In this document: positions 11,486-23,118 of the stretch, one piece after another
Numbering within the stretch: position 1 is the first letter of the stretch
Layout of the letters: each line of letters begins with the position of its first letter
Source of the DNA: Leptasterias polaris
Lineage: Eukaryota; Echinodermata; Asteroidea; Forcipulatida; Asteriidae
Length of the DNA stretch: 64,000 nt
Direction of reading: 5' to 3'
Assembly (NCBI GenBank): GCA_037783415.1
Contig: JAZGTN010000149.1
Span: 1,054,001-1,118,000, forward strand
The notes under the pieces: generated by a model
Told to the model about the DNA's origin: nothing
Databases searched by the model: none
What the model saw: only the letters and a program-made list of their open reading frames with translations
Translations under genes and position numbers: made by a program

Positions 11486-13129
11486 GTTTTTTGATCAGCT
11501 TTTGAATCCTCTGCTGCATGCTTTTTGGGAGTAGAGGACTATTACGCATAGGCTTGAGCTGTTTGACAAGTCCGGGAATGTTTGTTGTGAATTTGCAGGC
11601 GATATATTCTGGGGTTTTTCGGGCTTTGACGGAACTGAGCAATTTGATAATTTCCACGTTTGAAAGTGGTCCCTTACATGTAGGTAGTGAATCGGCAAAG
11701 AGAAGTGTATCATCGTCAGTGGTTTGTGTGTCCTCCCACTGCTCCGAGTCGGTCGCAGGGCCGCCCACTGTGGAGAGGGGCGTGGATACGATGGGGGATG
11801 TGGCACTGAGGGCCTGAGAAAGATCTGGGGAGGCCGTTTGCATTGGGGTTGTTGTTTTTCTGGCCATTTTACGGGGTGGTGAGGGGGACTTAAGGGGAAC
11901 TAGGTTAGGGGTGCTTTGTGGGGGTTTGGGAGGGGACTGTTTCCGCTTGGATATAACTTCAGAAAAGAGTCTTGAGGGGGCAGGAGGGGACCCCCAGATC
12001 GACAGGGTTGGGTCAGATGAACCTTGTTTACATGAGGGGGATTGGTGGGAAGAAGTAGGGTGGGAGGAGGAAAGGGGAGCGCTGTTGTGGCTGGTGACAT
12101 CCGCGGCGGACGTCGACGGTCCAGGGGAGGGGGAGGTATAGAGGGGAGACATTAGAGGAGGACGGACCAGAGGTGGGTGGTCGCTTATTAGGGGCGTTGG
12201 TTGTGGGGAGGGCCGCGCCCAATATTTGCTTCTTGAAAAGCGCAGCGAATTCAGGCGGACCTCCCGGGGGCCAAAAGAGCGATGCTGGGTCTTTCGGTCT
12301 ACCAGTTGGGGCTGGTGTGGTAGTGGGCTGGGGGCCGGCGGAGCACTATTTTTAGTGGCCGGTGGGCCAGTGGGTTTGGGGTTCTTGGGAGGATGTTTAG
12401 GGTCAGATTTGTTGCCATGAATAAAAGTTGGAGGGGGGTTAAGTGGATTGTCAGTGTCATTGGCAGGTGCTGTACTGTTGTTTTTTTTTTGCAGGAGCGG
12501 CTGATGTGGCCGTATTCTCCACAGTTAAAACACTTGACCGACTCGGTAGACAAGAAGACACGATAATTTACGCCAGCATAGGTAAAATTAATGTGATCGG
12601 GAGGAGTGACATTACCGTTAAGAAGTACCTGTACTTGTCTTCTAAATGACATTATGTGGGACAGCTCTTTGCTTTTAAAACCAAAGGGTATGGGTCGGAT
12701 CTGAGACACCACCTTACAAAAACCAGATATATTGTGAACAAGAACATAATTCGGAATTTCGGGGTACACATTAGAGAGAGTAAGCCGAGTAGTGGGTTTA
12801 TTGAGCGGAGTGAGTTCGAGAAATGAATCACCGAGTCTCAGACCGTGATTGGTAGCGTCAATGACTGCCGCTCTCGAGCTCAAATAAATGGCAACTCGGA
12901 AATTGGAATTGGAAATGCGAGATGCAGATACAACATCTTCAGGTGGAACGTGAGTGACAAAAGCATCAATGTATCTTTGAATAGGGATATGGTCAGTAGC
13001 TTTAAAAACAACTCCATTGTTCCTGGTAACGCTGCTGAAAAGCTCGCCACCATGAACAGTGGTTTTTCCAGGGGCAGACGTGCTCTTGCCTGACTGCCCC
13101 TGAATGGAGGTTCCTGCTTGACTGGCCAT
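11475..13129 (-). pseudogene. Tx1 ORF1: nucleic-acid-binding protein with CCHC knuckle, frameshifted
   Basis: The likely start is the methionine at 13129 (MASQAGTS), not the upstream one at 13231. Middle residues include one clear zinc knuckle, CFNCGEYGHISRSC (C-x2-C-x4-H-x4-C). After it, a run of ten Ts on the + strand (12481-12490) marks a frameshift. Proline/serine-rich sequence then continues in other frames until the 12152-11475 frame, which ends in a basic tail (IQKLIKKLDV). At least two frameshifts are needed to read it through. In this clade ORF1 is thought to package element RNA. Confidence 0.75.
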
Positions 13130-13334
13130 GAGGGCCAGCCTAGCTGTAAAAAATTGTAGAAAAAATTTGGAAAAATGAGCCCCAAAATACAGCAAACACC
13201 AAACAAGGGGAGGCCGGTCTAGCCTAATCAATAAACAATAATCTACAACCTAGATAAATAACTAGGACCATACAAGGTCAAAAAGCTAAATTAATTCTAC
13301 TTACTACGGAGCTCGATCGAAATACGTGCCACAC

Positions 13335-13371
13335 GAAGAAGAAGAAGAAGAAGAAGGAGAAGAAGAAGGAG
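13335..13371. repeat. (GAA)n/(TTC)n microsatellite at Tx1 junction
   Basis: A short GAA-rich tract with a GGAGAA interruption. It lies exactly between the 3' tail of one Tx1 copy and the 5' end of the next on the minus strand. Confidence 0.9.
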
Positions 13372-13960
<589 letters not shown>

Positions 13961-14084
13961 ATAAAATAAAAACATGAACAGGCTGTTAGTTGTACAGCGA
14001 GCTCGTAATCATTATGTGGAAACTAAATGGCATAATTAGACCTTCTTAGCCGCTCCGTTATTCAGTTGGAACGGACAAATATTT

Positions 14085-14275
14085 CGGTAATATTTCGTTC
14101 CCTTTAAATGTTATGTTGTTCCTTCAAAATTATACTTTGTTCCCTCAAAATAACTGATTTCGTTCCCTCGAAAAATTAATTTGTTCCCTAAAATTATAAT
14201 TTGTTCCCTCGAAATAACTGACTCTTTGCCTCGAAATGTTTGTTTGTCACCTTGAAATTTTATTTCGTGGTGACG
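14085..14275. repeat. Imperfect minisatellite (GTTCCCTCGAAATAA-type)
   Basis: About six degenerate units of roughly 25-40 bp share TTCCCT(C/T)(G/A)AAA and TT(T/G)GTTCC. No coding signal; it lies upstream of the first Dispatched-like exon. Confidence 0.65.
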
Positions 14276-14710
14276 AAATGATATTTCGATTGAAATGAAT
14301 AATATGTCCCTTTAGGGGCTCCGTATGTTTTGCATCATGTACTGGATTGTTATGAGACTGGGGGTTAACCAATGTGAGTACGGTACGAACCGGTACATGT
14401 TTGTCGTCTATTGTTCGGTAACTAGGCTCCTGCATTATGTGCTAAATAAATGTATCGTATTTTATTACGGAAAAGAAGTCTGAGAGAAGAGCTGCATGCG
14501 TAAACATCCTCACGAGAAAAGTGTACTCTTCAATATTGAAACAACAAGGGACCGGTGACAAAGTTAATAACCGTTACTTTATAAATATGATAGTGAAGTT
14601 CACACACTAAAGATCCTGACATTGAAAGGGTGAAATTCAGCATACTTTGTATGTATTGCTTGTTGTGTTCATCAAATCAAGTGAAAGATTCTTTTAAAAA
14701 TCTCGACAAC

Positions 14711-14850
14711 ATGTCGTCAAATGTAAGTGTAGCTTTTGTGAACGGGAACATCGACGTTGATCATCAGCGGGATTTACGCGGAGATTCAAGCCAGGAATGT
14801 GAAAGAAACGGTCTGGATGAACGGCCACGACCTGGGGGTGTTTGCTTTAT
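14711..14850 (+). CDS. Dispatched-like protein, exon 1 (N-terminal cytosolic leader)
   Basis: Opens with ATG at 14711 in the context CAACATG and encodes MSSNVSVAFVNGNIDVDHQR and on to GGVCF, 46 codons plus two bases. It ends at a clean GTAAGT donor (14851) in phase 2. The two leftover bases AT join the G that opens exon 2 to form an ATG codon, so the junction keeps the frame into the first membrane helix. The leader is hydrophilic, as expected for a cytosolic N-terminus. It is called a coding exon because of this match to exon 2; no domain is recognisable in it alone. A start further upstream in the same frame (14630) is possible but less likely. Confidence 0.65.
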
Positions 14851-15173
14851 GTAAGTTTACAATAATCTATAAATTTAAACCGTACCACTTTTGGAGTGGT
14901 ATGATCTTTAGCCTATCGATTAAAAGTTACAAACGTTTGTTGTTGCTACAATTACTATTATATCAATAAAGACATTTTTTACATTATTTAAAATTCAAGC
15001 ATATCGTCGTTCGTACCAAATATTAATTTTTTTCAAATCTTGTTTTATTCACATTATTAATAGTATCATTAATGTTAGCCTTTTCAGGAAGTCTGAGTGC
15101 CTAATTCGTAACACTGTTTCTTAATTACACAAAATTAGGAAAAACGACGTGCCAGTAGTTTGCCAGTTGATGT

Positions 15174-16050
15174 TAATAATAATAATAATTTATTAATTTA
15201 TATTGCGCCTATTCCATAAATTGTACACAAGCGCATAATAAAATAATTATACAAAGATTAAAAAGATACAAACTGGTAAAAGTGAGGAAATACAACAATC
15301 CATACAAATTATAACACAGGATCTTTACAGGACTTCCCAAACATTAAACATGCATTAACATAAAAACAGTAGAAACAAAAATGTGATTAGGAGAAGAACA
15401 ATAAATGCACATTTAGTAAACATCTTCTTTAAAAAGATAAGTCTTTAGGACAGATTTAAAAACATCAAGGCTATCAGCGTTCCTAGAAGTGGAAGTTTGT
15501 TCCAGAGGTGCGGTGCACTATTCTCAAAGGCTCGATCCCCAAGAGCAACCTTACTACCACCTACAGGGTGGTTAAGAAAAATACCATCAGCAGAACTGCG
15601 AAGGCAGTAACGAGGCTGGGACTTAATAGAAACAAGCTGACATAAGTACTGTGGGGCTAGACTATGTAGAATTTTGGAAGTAATCATTAAATTGTTTAAT
15701 TTAATTCTAAACCGAACAAGGAGCCAATGTAAATACATAAATAATGGTGTAATGTGACAAAACTTGAATGCATTACAGACAAGCCTGGCACAAGCGTTTT
15801 GCACTCTCTGGAGTTTTTTAATCTGAGTGTTAGGTAGGCCATAAAACAGACTGTTACAGTAAGATTTGTAATACATTGTGGAATACTCTTACAGTACAAA
15901 CGGTGCTTTAGTAGTGCTGTCTCACCAATATTCCTGTCACTCATAGAAGGGCCTGGATTTACAGAAACATCTCCAGAACTCATAATGTCTATTGGTGGAT
16001 CGTGGCCGGTGATCAATAAACGTGTTTGACCATGTTTTGACCACTTTGCC
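15174..16050 (-). mobile_element. Internally deleted CR1/L2-like LINE with 2A-like peptide
   Basis: On the minus strand, 16050-15930 encodes RLLITGHDPP and then SSGDVSVNPGPS, a 2A-like motif as found at the N-terminus of some invertebrate LINE proteins. From about 15876 it jumps straight to the C-terminal block YCNSLFYGLPN, LQRVQNACARLVCN, ITPLFMYLHWL, APHLWNKLP. Endonuclease and reverse transcriptase are missing. The 3' end is an (ATT)n tail (15174-15189 on the + strand), typical of CR1/L2 elements. It sits in intron 1 of the Dispatched-like gene, antisense. Confidence 0.8.
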
Positions 16051-16363
16051 TGTGGAACCCTTGAGGAACAAAATCCTGTTTCAAGAACATGCACAACGTC
16101 GTGACAATGAAATTGTTATCGGTATGTGTTGTACTTATGTTAGTGCTGACCACGATCTGAGGCAGGTAACAGTCAGATTTGTAGAAAAACTCAAATCATT
16201 GATGAAAAAGGCTTCAAAGTACTTATGTTTGAAGGCAAAGTATCCAGAAGCGTATTATTTTCACGAAGTGACTCATCGAGATAAATCCCAAAACGCATTG
16301 TGTTTGTATAAAACAAATTTGTCGTGTGTTTTAGAATTAATTAGTAGGCTAATAAAGCAAAAA

Positions 16364-16549
16364 ATTGACACCACGGGTGTTGTAAAATGTAGATACCCAC
16401 GATAAATCAAAATTAACATCAAAGGGTGTTAAAACAACACTAATGTAATTGTGTTGGCAAAAATTAGTGTAATTTTAACACCCTTTGAAGTAAATTTTGA
16501 TTATTGTTTGGGTATCTATAAATATATGACAACCCTCACGGTGTCAACT
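16364..16549. mobile_element. Foldback MITE (about 80-bp arms)
   Basis: The left arm starts TTGACACCACGGGTGTTGT and holds AGATACCCA and AAAGGGTGTTAAAA. The right arm carries their reverse complements in mirror order (TTTTAACACCCTTTG, TGGGTATCT, ACCCTCACGGTGTCAA). The loop is near 16450-16460. No gene inside. Confidence 0.75.
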
Positions 16550-16756
16550 CAACACCCCAGTTTTTGCAGTGTGATTTCTGCGCTAGGTGAGCGCGAAAAT
16601 TGTTGGTTGTACATGATGCAACCACGCCTAAAATAAAGGGAAAAAACAATATTGCTCCCTGTGAAATACGCTTACGTTAAAGGCGTGGACTTGTCTGCTA
16701 ACCGTAACTGTAGTTGACGCAGGAACTGTATTTCACCTACTGCAAAACCAGTGAAA

Positions 16757-17040
16757 ACTAGACATTATGTGTTTGTCCTAAGGACAATCACAAAGCTGTT
16801 CCGTTTGTTTTTAACTTTGATTAATCGCTCCAGACCTTAAAAGTTAGTCTGACTGTAAGATAGAAGACCCTTAACCTTTGACAGGCCCTTATTTTGTCTT
16901 TAAGTTGGCCGAAAGACATAAACCTGATCTTTATTCTTATGCTGGCTCTAAAACTTACTTTAAACCTGACCCGTACTACATTCATTCTAACTAAACAACA
17001 TTTGCTATAGAACCTGTTTTCATACCCTCGTCCCACTTGG
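16757..17040 (-). repeat. Helentron-like repeat, 3' end at 16757
   Basis: Read on the minus strand it ends with GGAACAGCTTTGTG, an imperfect hairpin, then CTAGT. The body matches 26998-27170 (same orientation) and 58400-58579 (opposite orientation): GCTTTGAAG-like, GGTCTGA, CCTGGTCTTCATTCTGAT-like blocks. The region 17040-17547 beyond it shows nothing recognisable. Confidence 0.6.
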
Positions 17041-17547
17041 TTCAGAAGTTTAAATTGTTAATTTGAACCTCCAGTTTGGAATTGTTAAATGTGTCATAAG
17101 CTACAGTATGGAACAACAACTATGACTTCATGACAGATGGTTCATGAGAGCGATTTTGTTAAATTCAACTTCCTGTTTGGATCGGAAGAAAAATTCAAAT
17201 TTGAGTGACGTTCTTAATCACATATGCAAAGGTTAAACAGCCTTGGATATTAAAGCTCCATTGCAAAAGCAATTGTTTCATAGTAAAACTAATAAAGACA
17301 AATAAATTAAAATTGTTCAGTTGAAAAAAGAAAAATGTAAGAACCGTAGTTGTTAATTTGATTGAACAAAGGAAATTCATACCAATCGAGTATACAACAA
17401 CATGTGTTTGTTAAACAAATGACACCTCAAATGGTTAATTCAAAACAAAAGCCACATAACAGACTCATGCAAAACTTGAGACAGAGGCTCCGTTTTTTTA
17501 CAATACCCGGTTCTTATTAAAACAGAAAATCAATCACATAAATATTA

Positions 17548-19734
17548 TTGTTGTGTAATTTATTTACTGATTACAAGCATTCTCCCGAAATGATTAATGG
17601 GTTAATGGAAGCCTGTGTTTTTGTTATAAACAATAATATTAATGTGCTTAAACCAGAATCCATTCACTTTCCGATCAAGAAAATTTCATTTCGATCTGCA
17701 ATCAATATTGATTTGTTAAAAGAAGATATTGTTGAAAGTCGTCTTTGCAAAGAAAAGACCAATGATATTTCTGAAATAGCGACATTGTATGCTATAACAC
17801 TCAAAGAAATGCTAAATAAGCATGCACCAAAGATAGTAAAGACTGTGGTCTTGCGACCTAATGTGCCCTGGCTAAATGATGGTATATTGAAGGAGAAACG
17901 AAAAAAGAGGAAAGCTGAGAAGCGTTGGTTGAAGTCAAGAACTGATAAAGATTGGAAAGCCTATAAGTCAGCTCGAAACTCCTATTCATTCTTGTTGTAC
18001 GAAGCACGCACAGCCCATCATAAAGTTTTGGTGTCTGAAAATAAAGAAAATCCAAAAGAACTGTTTAATATTGTGAAAGGTTTGCTGAACATGTCAAACA
18101 AACAACCAGTTATGCCATGCAATGTTGATAGAAAAACCTTTGTTAATAACTTAGGCAATTACTTTTTGGATAAAGTTCAGAAAATTCATAATGACATTGA
18201 ATCAAAACTTAGTAATGTGAACAAATTAATTATTGATGAAACTTCACTTGATAAACAAATTGTAGTTCTTACAGATTTTAAAGAATTGTCTGAACAAGAT
18301 GTTGAAAACTTGATCATGAAACTCAATAAGAAATCTTGTCCATTGGACCCAATGCCCACAAAATTACTGATGCAATGTTTGGATGCATTATTACCTGTCA
18401 TAACATCTATGATTAATGTATCTTTGTCGACAGGGCAGTTCCCTGCTCTATGGAAGGTTGCACTTGTTAAACCACTGTTGAAAAAGTCTGGTACTGGAAC
18501 AGATTTCAGTAATTTGAGGCCTATTAGTAATCTTCAGTATATTTCGAAGTTGGTAGAAGGCGCTGCAACCCAACAAATCCTTGAGCACCTCGATTTTCAC
18601 TCACTCTTGCCATTCAACCAATCAGCTTATCGAAATGTTTATAGTACTGAGACAGCACTCCTTAGAATCAAAGGTGATCTTTTAATGTCAATGGATGACC
18701 AGAAGATTAGCCTATTGCTCTTACTTGACTTGAGCGGCGCTTTTGACACCATTGACCATCTGTGTCTGTTACAAACCTTGAAAACCCATTTATGGATCAA
18801 TGGTAAAGTTCTTGCATGGATTGAATCTTACTTGGCTGATAGAAAACAGACAGTTGAAATTGATGATATTGAATCAGATGTGTTCAAGGTACCCTTCGGT
18901 GTCCCTCAAGGGTCACGTTTATGCCCCCTATTGTTTACAATGTACACAAGCAGACTCCTCACAAATATTGAAAAGAAGTTCCCTATTATTACTTGTCATT
19001 GCTACGCAGATGACACACAAGTATATTTGTCATTCTGTCCTAACACACCAAATGAAGAATACTGTATCAGTGTATTAGAAAAATGCATTGAGTACATTAG
19101 AACATGGATGTTACAAAACAAACTGATGTTGAATGATAGGAAAACGGAACTGTTAGTTATTGGCACTACACGTCAGGTAGGCCTATCTAAGTTCAAGTCA
19201 AACGGTATATCAGTTGGTGACACTGCTATAATACCATCCCATAACGTAATAAACTTAGGAGTGTTATTTGATACTCAGTTGAACATGAAATCACAAATTA
19301 TTAGTGTATGTAAATCAGCATATTACATGATTTATAATCTGAGGCGCATTCGTAAATACTTTGATCAAGATAGCATGAAAACTGTCGTCCACGCATGCAT
19401 TACGAGTAAATTAGACTATTGTAATAGTCTATTGTATGGATTACCAAACTTACATATAGCAAAGTTGCAACGGGTTCAAAATACATGTGCAAGATTGATT
19501 TGTAATCTCCCTAAATTTGCTCATGTAACACCACTGTTAAGAGAATTACATTGGTTGCCTATACGTCAAAGAATTGAATTTAAGATGTTAATGATAGTTT
19601 ATAAAGCGCTTAATGGTCAAGCTCCTAGTTATATTACTGAATTATTGGATTTAAAATCTCAAACCCATGGTCATAATCTTCGTAGTACACAAGACACATT
19701 GGCATTGAAGATCCCCAAATTAGAACAAAAGTAA
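17548..19734 (+). CDS. LINE reverse transcriptase (CR1/L2-like), nearly intact
   Basis: This 728-codon frame encodes the linker after the endonuclease (ISFRSAINIDLL, HAPKIV, VPWLNDGI), then the reverse transcriptase fingers and palm: PLLKKSGTG, LRPISNLQYISKLVE, LLLDLSGAFDTIDH, FGVPQGS and catalytic YADD (HCYADDTQVYL). The C-terminal block follows, with KLDYCNSLLYGLPN and PLLRELHWLP. It would prime on nicked DNA. The frame stops at 19734, but a one-base shift near 19720 lets it continue VTLGDRSF, APRLWNKLP and FKVKTYLF to a stop at 19856, the normal end in this family. So this copy has one late frameshift and no endonuclease, and cannot move on its own. Confidence 0.85.
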   Translation: MLCNLFTDYKHSPEMINGLMEACVFVINNNINVLKPESIHFPIKKISFRSAINIDLLKEDIVESRLCKEKTNDISEIATLYAITLKEMLNKHAPKIVKTVVLRPNVPWLNDGILKEKRKKRKAEKRWLKSRTDKDWKAYKSARNSYSFLLYEARTAHHKVLVSENKENPKELFNIVKGLLNMSNKQPVMPCNVDRKTFVNNLGNYFLDKVQKIHNDIESKLSNVNKLIIDETSLDKQIVVLTDFKELSEQDVENLIMKLNKKSCPLDPMPTKLLMQCLDALLPVITSMINVSLSTGQFPALWKVALVKPLLKKSGTGTDFSNLRPISNLQYISKLVEGAATQQILEHLDFHSLLPFNQSAYRNVYSTETALLRIKGDLLMSMDDQKISLLLLLDLSGAFDTIDHLCLLQTLKTHLWINGKVLAWIESYLADRKQTVEIDDIESDVFKVPFGVPQGSRLCPLLFTMYTSRLLTNIEKKFPIITCHCYADDTQVYLSFCPNTPNEEYCISVLEKCIEYIRTWMLQNKLMLNDRKTELLVIGTTRQVGLSKFKSNGISVGDTAIIPSHNVINLGVLFDTQLNMKSQIISVCKSAYYMIYNLRRIRKYFDQDSMKTVVHACITSKLDYCNSLLYGLPNLHIAKLQRVQNTCARLICNLPKFAHVTPLLRELHWLPIRQRIEFKMLMIVYKALNGQAPSYITELLDLKSQTHGHNLRSTQDTLALKIPKLEQK

Positions 19735-19999
19735 CCTTAGGTGATCGATCATTTCTTTGTGCAGCTCCTAGATTATGGAATAAGCTACCTGTGGACATTA
19801 GAAAGTCCCAATCATTAGATGGTTTTAAATTTAAAGTAAAAACCTATTTGTTTTAAACATAGATTTAATTATATTATGTTCATGCTTTGAATTGTATAGC
19901 ATTGTGTAGTGGTATAGCATCTAAGAGCTCTTGAAGCGCAGTAGAATATATAAACATAGTTTCTGCGCTCTACAAATGATTTATTATTATTATTATTAT
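17548..19999 (+). mobile_element. CR1/L2-like LINE, 5'-truncated
   Basis: A long reverse transcriptase ORF is followed by an L2-like 3' end (TTCTGCGCTCTACAAATGA) and an (ATT)n tail at 19980-19999. The endonuclease is lost; coding homology seems to start near 17640. It is sense-oriented in intron 1 of the Dispatched-like gene. Confidence 0.85.
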
Positions 20000-20004
20000 T
20001 AAAT

Positions 20005-20965
20005 AATAAATCGTCTTCCCCGTTTAAAAAAAAATCGTTCTTCCTAATGGCTGGCTCCGTGAAAACGAATCTAGTTGTTTGTCTAAACCCTGACATATCC
20101 TCCTCCTCCTGCTGGTGCGGGGAGAGGGGAACGTTAATACATCTATTCATCCTCTGCCCAGCTATACAATCCGGTTTAAATCTGCTCTACGCTCTTCTTC
20201 ATCGAATCTTTCTTGACTTGAAATTCAACTTCGACCTCTACTGGACGCTCATCCCGTGCGCTAGGGGTCGCTGTAAAGGGGCAGTACGCCTATCAAACTT
20301 CCTCATCGTCAGTTTCAAACACGTTATATACTGGCTCTACAGAACTTCACGCTCTTCCGATCATTCTATAATTTGGCGCAGTCGCCTGCAACATAAAATT
20401 CTCATCGATTACAACTATTACAACCTCTGCAACAATCCTGCTGGTTTCATCACTAAATGGTCTTTCAACAACGCTATTTTCACGATCGTTAATAACAAGA
20501 TAACACGGTTGATGTAGTTCTCCACACGATATCTATTATTTTCACTGATTTTTTTACTATGTTTATTTCCTGTAATTTACCTACCTTTTATTAGTAAACA
20601 TGTTATTTCTCGTTTTATTTGGTTTCCCTTGTGAGGGGAGCGGGATGCGTGTTTTTCCCCTTTGATTGGGCTTGTTGGTGTCGGAGGAGTCCTACATTCC
20701 GCGGTCGCTGCTCCATAAGAGTGTAAGGTTCCGACCACTTCCAAAGAGTGTTTGACTCCTTCGGCACCTTGCCTAGTTGGAGGGGGTGGGCGTGTTTTTT
20801 TGTCTCTCCTGGCTAGGGATAACCCCGTGTTGTTTTACACTGTTATGTCTATTGTCTTATTGCTTTTACTGTTTTTTGTTGACAACGTTATTTCCCAGTA
20901 ATTTTGTAAACTATTATTAAAAATTACTTCGATCGTTTTGAAATAAAGATGTCATTGAAAAGTCC
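20005..20965 (+). mobile_element. 3' fragment of a Tx1-clade LINE
   Basis: The coding part (20005-20517) has the post-RT zinc-knuckle motif CWCGERGTLIHLFILCP and a basic tail. The 3' UTR to about 20965 matches the tail at 13372-13612 on the minus strand. The fragment starts right after the (ATT)n tail of the upstream LINE. No TTC tract is seen at its 3' end. Confidence 0.7.
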
Positions 20966-21097
20966 AAAAAAAAGTCCGGAAAGATTAAAGTTACCCGACT
21001 GCTGTAAAAGTGATATATTATGTTGAGGGGAATGTTTTTGTTGCTGTTGTATCATGACTAAGAGTTCAAGACTGTTATTGATTTCGTCAATGTGCAG

Positions 21098-21221
21098 GTA
21101 TGCGAGTATTCTGTCACGTTTCTGGTACGTGATCTGCCTGCTCGTATTCATAACGGTGGGGGCGTACTCCGCTCTGTCGTTGATGGCATACGAGCTTCCG
21201 GACTTTTCAGACCCGTCGAAG
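21098..21221 (+). CDS. Dispatched-like protein, exon 2 (first transmembrane helix)
   Basis: Bounded by a TGTGCAG acceptor and a GTAAAA donor. It encodes YASILSRFWYVICLLVF and on through a hydrophobic helix of about 20 residues, then YELPDFSDPSK. The block P-D-F-S-D-P just after the first membrane helix is characteristic of Dispatched proteins, the 12-pass RND-family transporters that release cholesterol-modified Hedgehog ligands from producing cells. Entry is phase 2 and exit phase 0, matching exons 1 and 3. The intron before it is over 6 kb and holds several LINEs. Confidence 0.85.
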
Positions 21222-21799
21222 GTAAAACAAACTGTTGAGTTGTGGTAATTTTGTATTTGTTTGTTTAGATGATCGTCCTAACAAGGAAATCGGAAAAGTT
21301 TCCACAAGGGGATAATGCCAAGCTGGCAACAGCCAGTATATCACATAATTAGTTTAGCGTCTTATGAATAGTACACAAATCAAGTGATTCAGTAACTAGA
21401 CGACAATACGTATTCTTGTCATCGTGAAATCGGTGGTTAGCTTGCAGCTTGATTCGAACCTATAGCTTTGTGATTGCAAGTTCTGCACTACTTACCCATT
21501 TAACATGTTGCATTGAGGGTATGCATTGTTGGTATAAAAAGGTCGAACTAATCTCAGGCCTGATGTTTTGCTATTGTAAGGGTAAGGCAGGTTTTTTTTT
21601 TTTTTGGGGGGAGGGAAATTGTAAACTTTGTACTGGAACATTTGAAGGGACTCCAAGTCAATTACTAGGGGCAAGGAGGCGAATGCCTCGGTTGCCTCTA
21701 CGGATCCACCGTAAAAAAACAATCTCTTTTTTGAAAAGTTGTTACCTCTGCTTTACCCTCTGCTTTTTGTTATTGTTGTTTTCTGCTTTTTGCTATGGT
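21222..21799. other. Intron 2 sequence, no feature recognised
   Basis: Non-coding apart from a T11 tract followed by a G-run (21593-21612) and another short low-complexity stretch. No repeats shared with other parts of the window were noticed. Confidence 0.5.
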
Positions 21800-23118
21800 T
21801 TTATTTTTTTTATTTTTTTTTATTTTTTATTCAGACAAGCAGTTACACCAGATTACAATAATTCATTTTCAGAGATGGAATAAAAATCAATTTAAAATCA
21901 CTGCCTGTTTAAGCAAACATAAAGATAAAACGAAATAGGTCGTTAAATATCTCTGAGGCTTTGCCACTTACAATTGTGGATGTCTAACTTATCTCTCTTT
22001 TGGGCAATCTTGTATTCAATACTCTCAATTAACATAACACTTCTTTTGAAGGAATTAAAAACAGGAGCTTTTTCTTCATATTTACATTTATAAATATGTT
22101 GTTTACCTAAAATAATTAAATGATTAATCAATAAAATGGGGTCATAAATGTTATAACCGAACATAATAGAGAACTCTGTTAAATTTATGTTAATCCTAAG
22201 CATAGAAGCCATCCAAGCTTGAATGCAACTCCAAAAGGATTTTACATAGGGGCACTTAACAAATAAATGAGAAAGCGTCTCTTCCTTGACCTTACAAAAG
22301 GTACATTTTGAGCTATTTACTAGCCCAATCTTATGCAAAAAGACGTTGTTCACTTTTAGTCTATGCAGAAACATAAACTGAAACATCCTAGATTTAATAT
22401 CTATAGCACATTTGTAAGGCAAAGAGAAAATAAACTTCCAATCCTCCTGGTCGATTTCATATGAGACTTTCCATTTTGCCTGAATCTTCACTGGTTTATC
22501 TCTAACTTTTTCCATCAGTTTGTCATAAGCATATTTAACAAAATGCTTCCTCTGAAGAAAAGAATTAATGACAATGTTATCCTGAGTCTGCAGATTTTTA
22601 CTAATCCATTTATCTTTCCAGTTAGAGGGAATAGCTTTTAACAGGCCAAAATACTGGATGAAGTTGGTTTCTAGTTTATATTTAAAATGAAGATCCTTAT
22701 AAGAAAGAAAACAACCAGTCGGACCAATGATATGATTAATCTTAGATACTCCAGCTTCGAACCATTTCACATAAAATAGAGGCTGACCTTGAATTGAAAT
22801 AAAAGAATTTCCCCAGAGGCTTTGCTTCAAAAATTCTTCAGATGAAGCAGGGGATTTAAAAGTAAGAGAGCTCCAAGCTGTCAAAATGTCCCTTAACATG
22901 GGGGATGACAAGTGGAGTGATTTAACAAAACCGTTAGAGAAATTCCCTTCAAACAATTCATGCCCTCCAAACTGTCGGATGTGCCTGTAAATGAACATTT
23001 TCCAGTTGCCCTTGTTTGTATGATCTAAGAACCTTTTAACCCAAGCAAGCTTTTTGCTATGGTTGGTTACTTTTGGTTTTGATTGGAGTTTTTTTGTTGG
23101 TGGTTGTATGCTATGCAC
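21800..23118 (-). mobile_element. L1-like LINE, 3' part only
   Basis: A 391-codon minus-strand frame (23118-21943) encodes the post-RT C-terminus of an L1-group ORF2: WKFIFSLPYK, MFQFMFLHRLKVNNVFLHKIG, CTFCKVKEETLSHLFVKCPYV, then FWSCIQAW. A short 3' UTR and a T-rich stretch on the + strand (21800-21832) follow, the poly-A tail of the insert. The RT and endonuclease are gone (ordinary 5' truncation). It lies antisense in intron 2 of the Dispatched-like gene. Confidence 0.8.

Larger units (their letters stand above)
9319..13334 (-). mobile_element. Tx1-clade non-LTR retrotransposon, 5'-complete, 3'-truncated
   Basis: On the minus strand, a short leader, a zinc-knuckle ORF1 (about 13129-11475) and an endonuclease-reverse transcriptase ORF2 (11485-9319) follow each other. 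The RT has Tx1-like blocks: NWRPVSLLNTDYKI, DQSYCVPDRSIYDN, GIRQGCPLSGLLY and YADD. ORF2 breaks off soon after RT at 9319, so the 3' part is missing. This is unusual for LINEs, which normally lose the 5' end. The 5' end abuts a TTC microsatellite (13335-13371). Confidence 0.85.

Noticed and set aside
16022..16405. 127-codon + strand frame
   Set aside because: Half of it is antisense to the LINE 2A-like region and its end runs into the foldback MITE.
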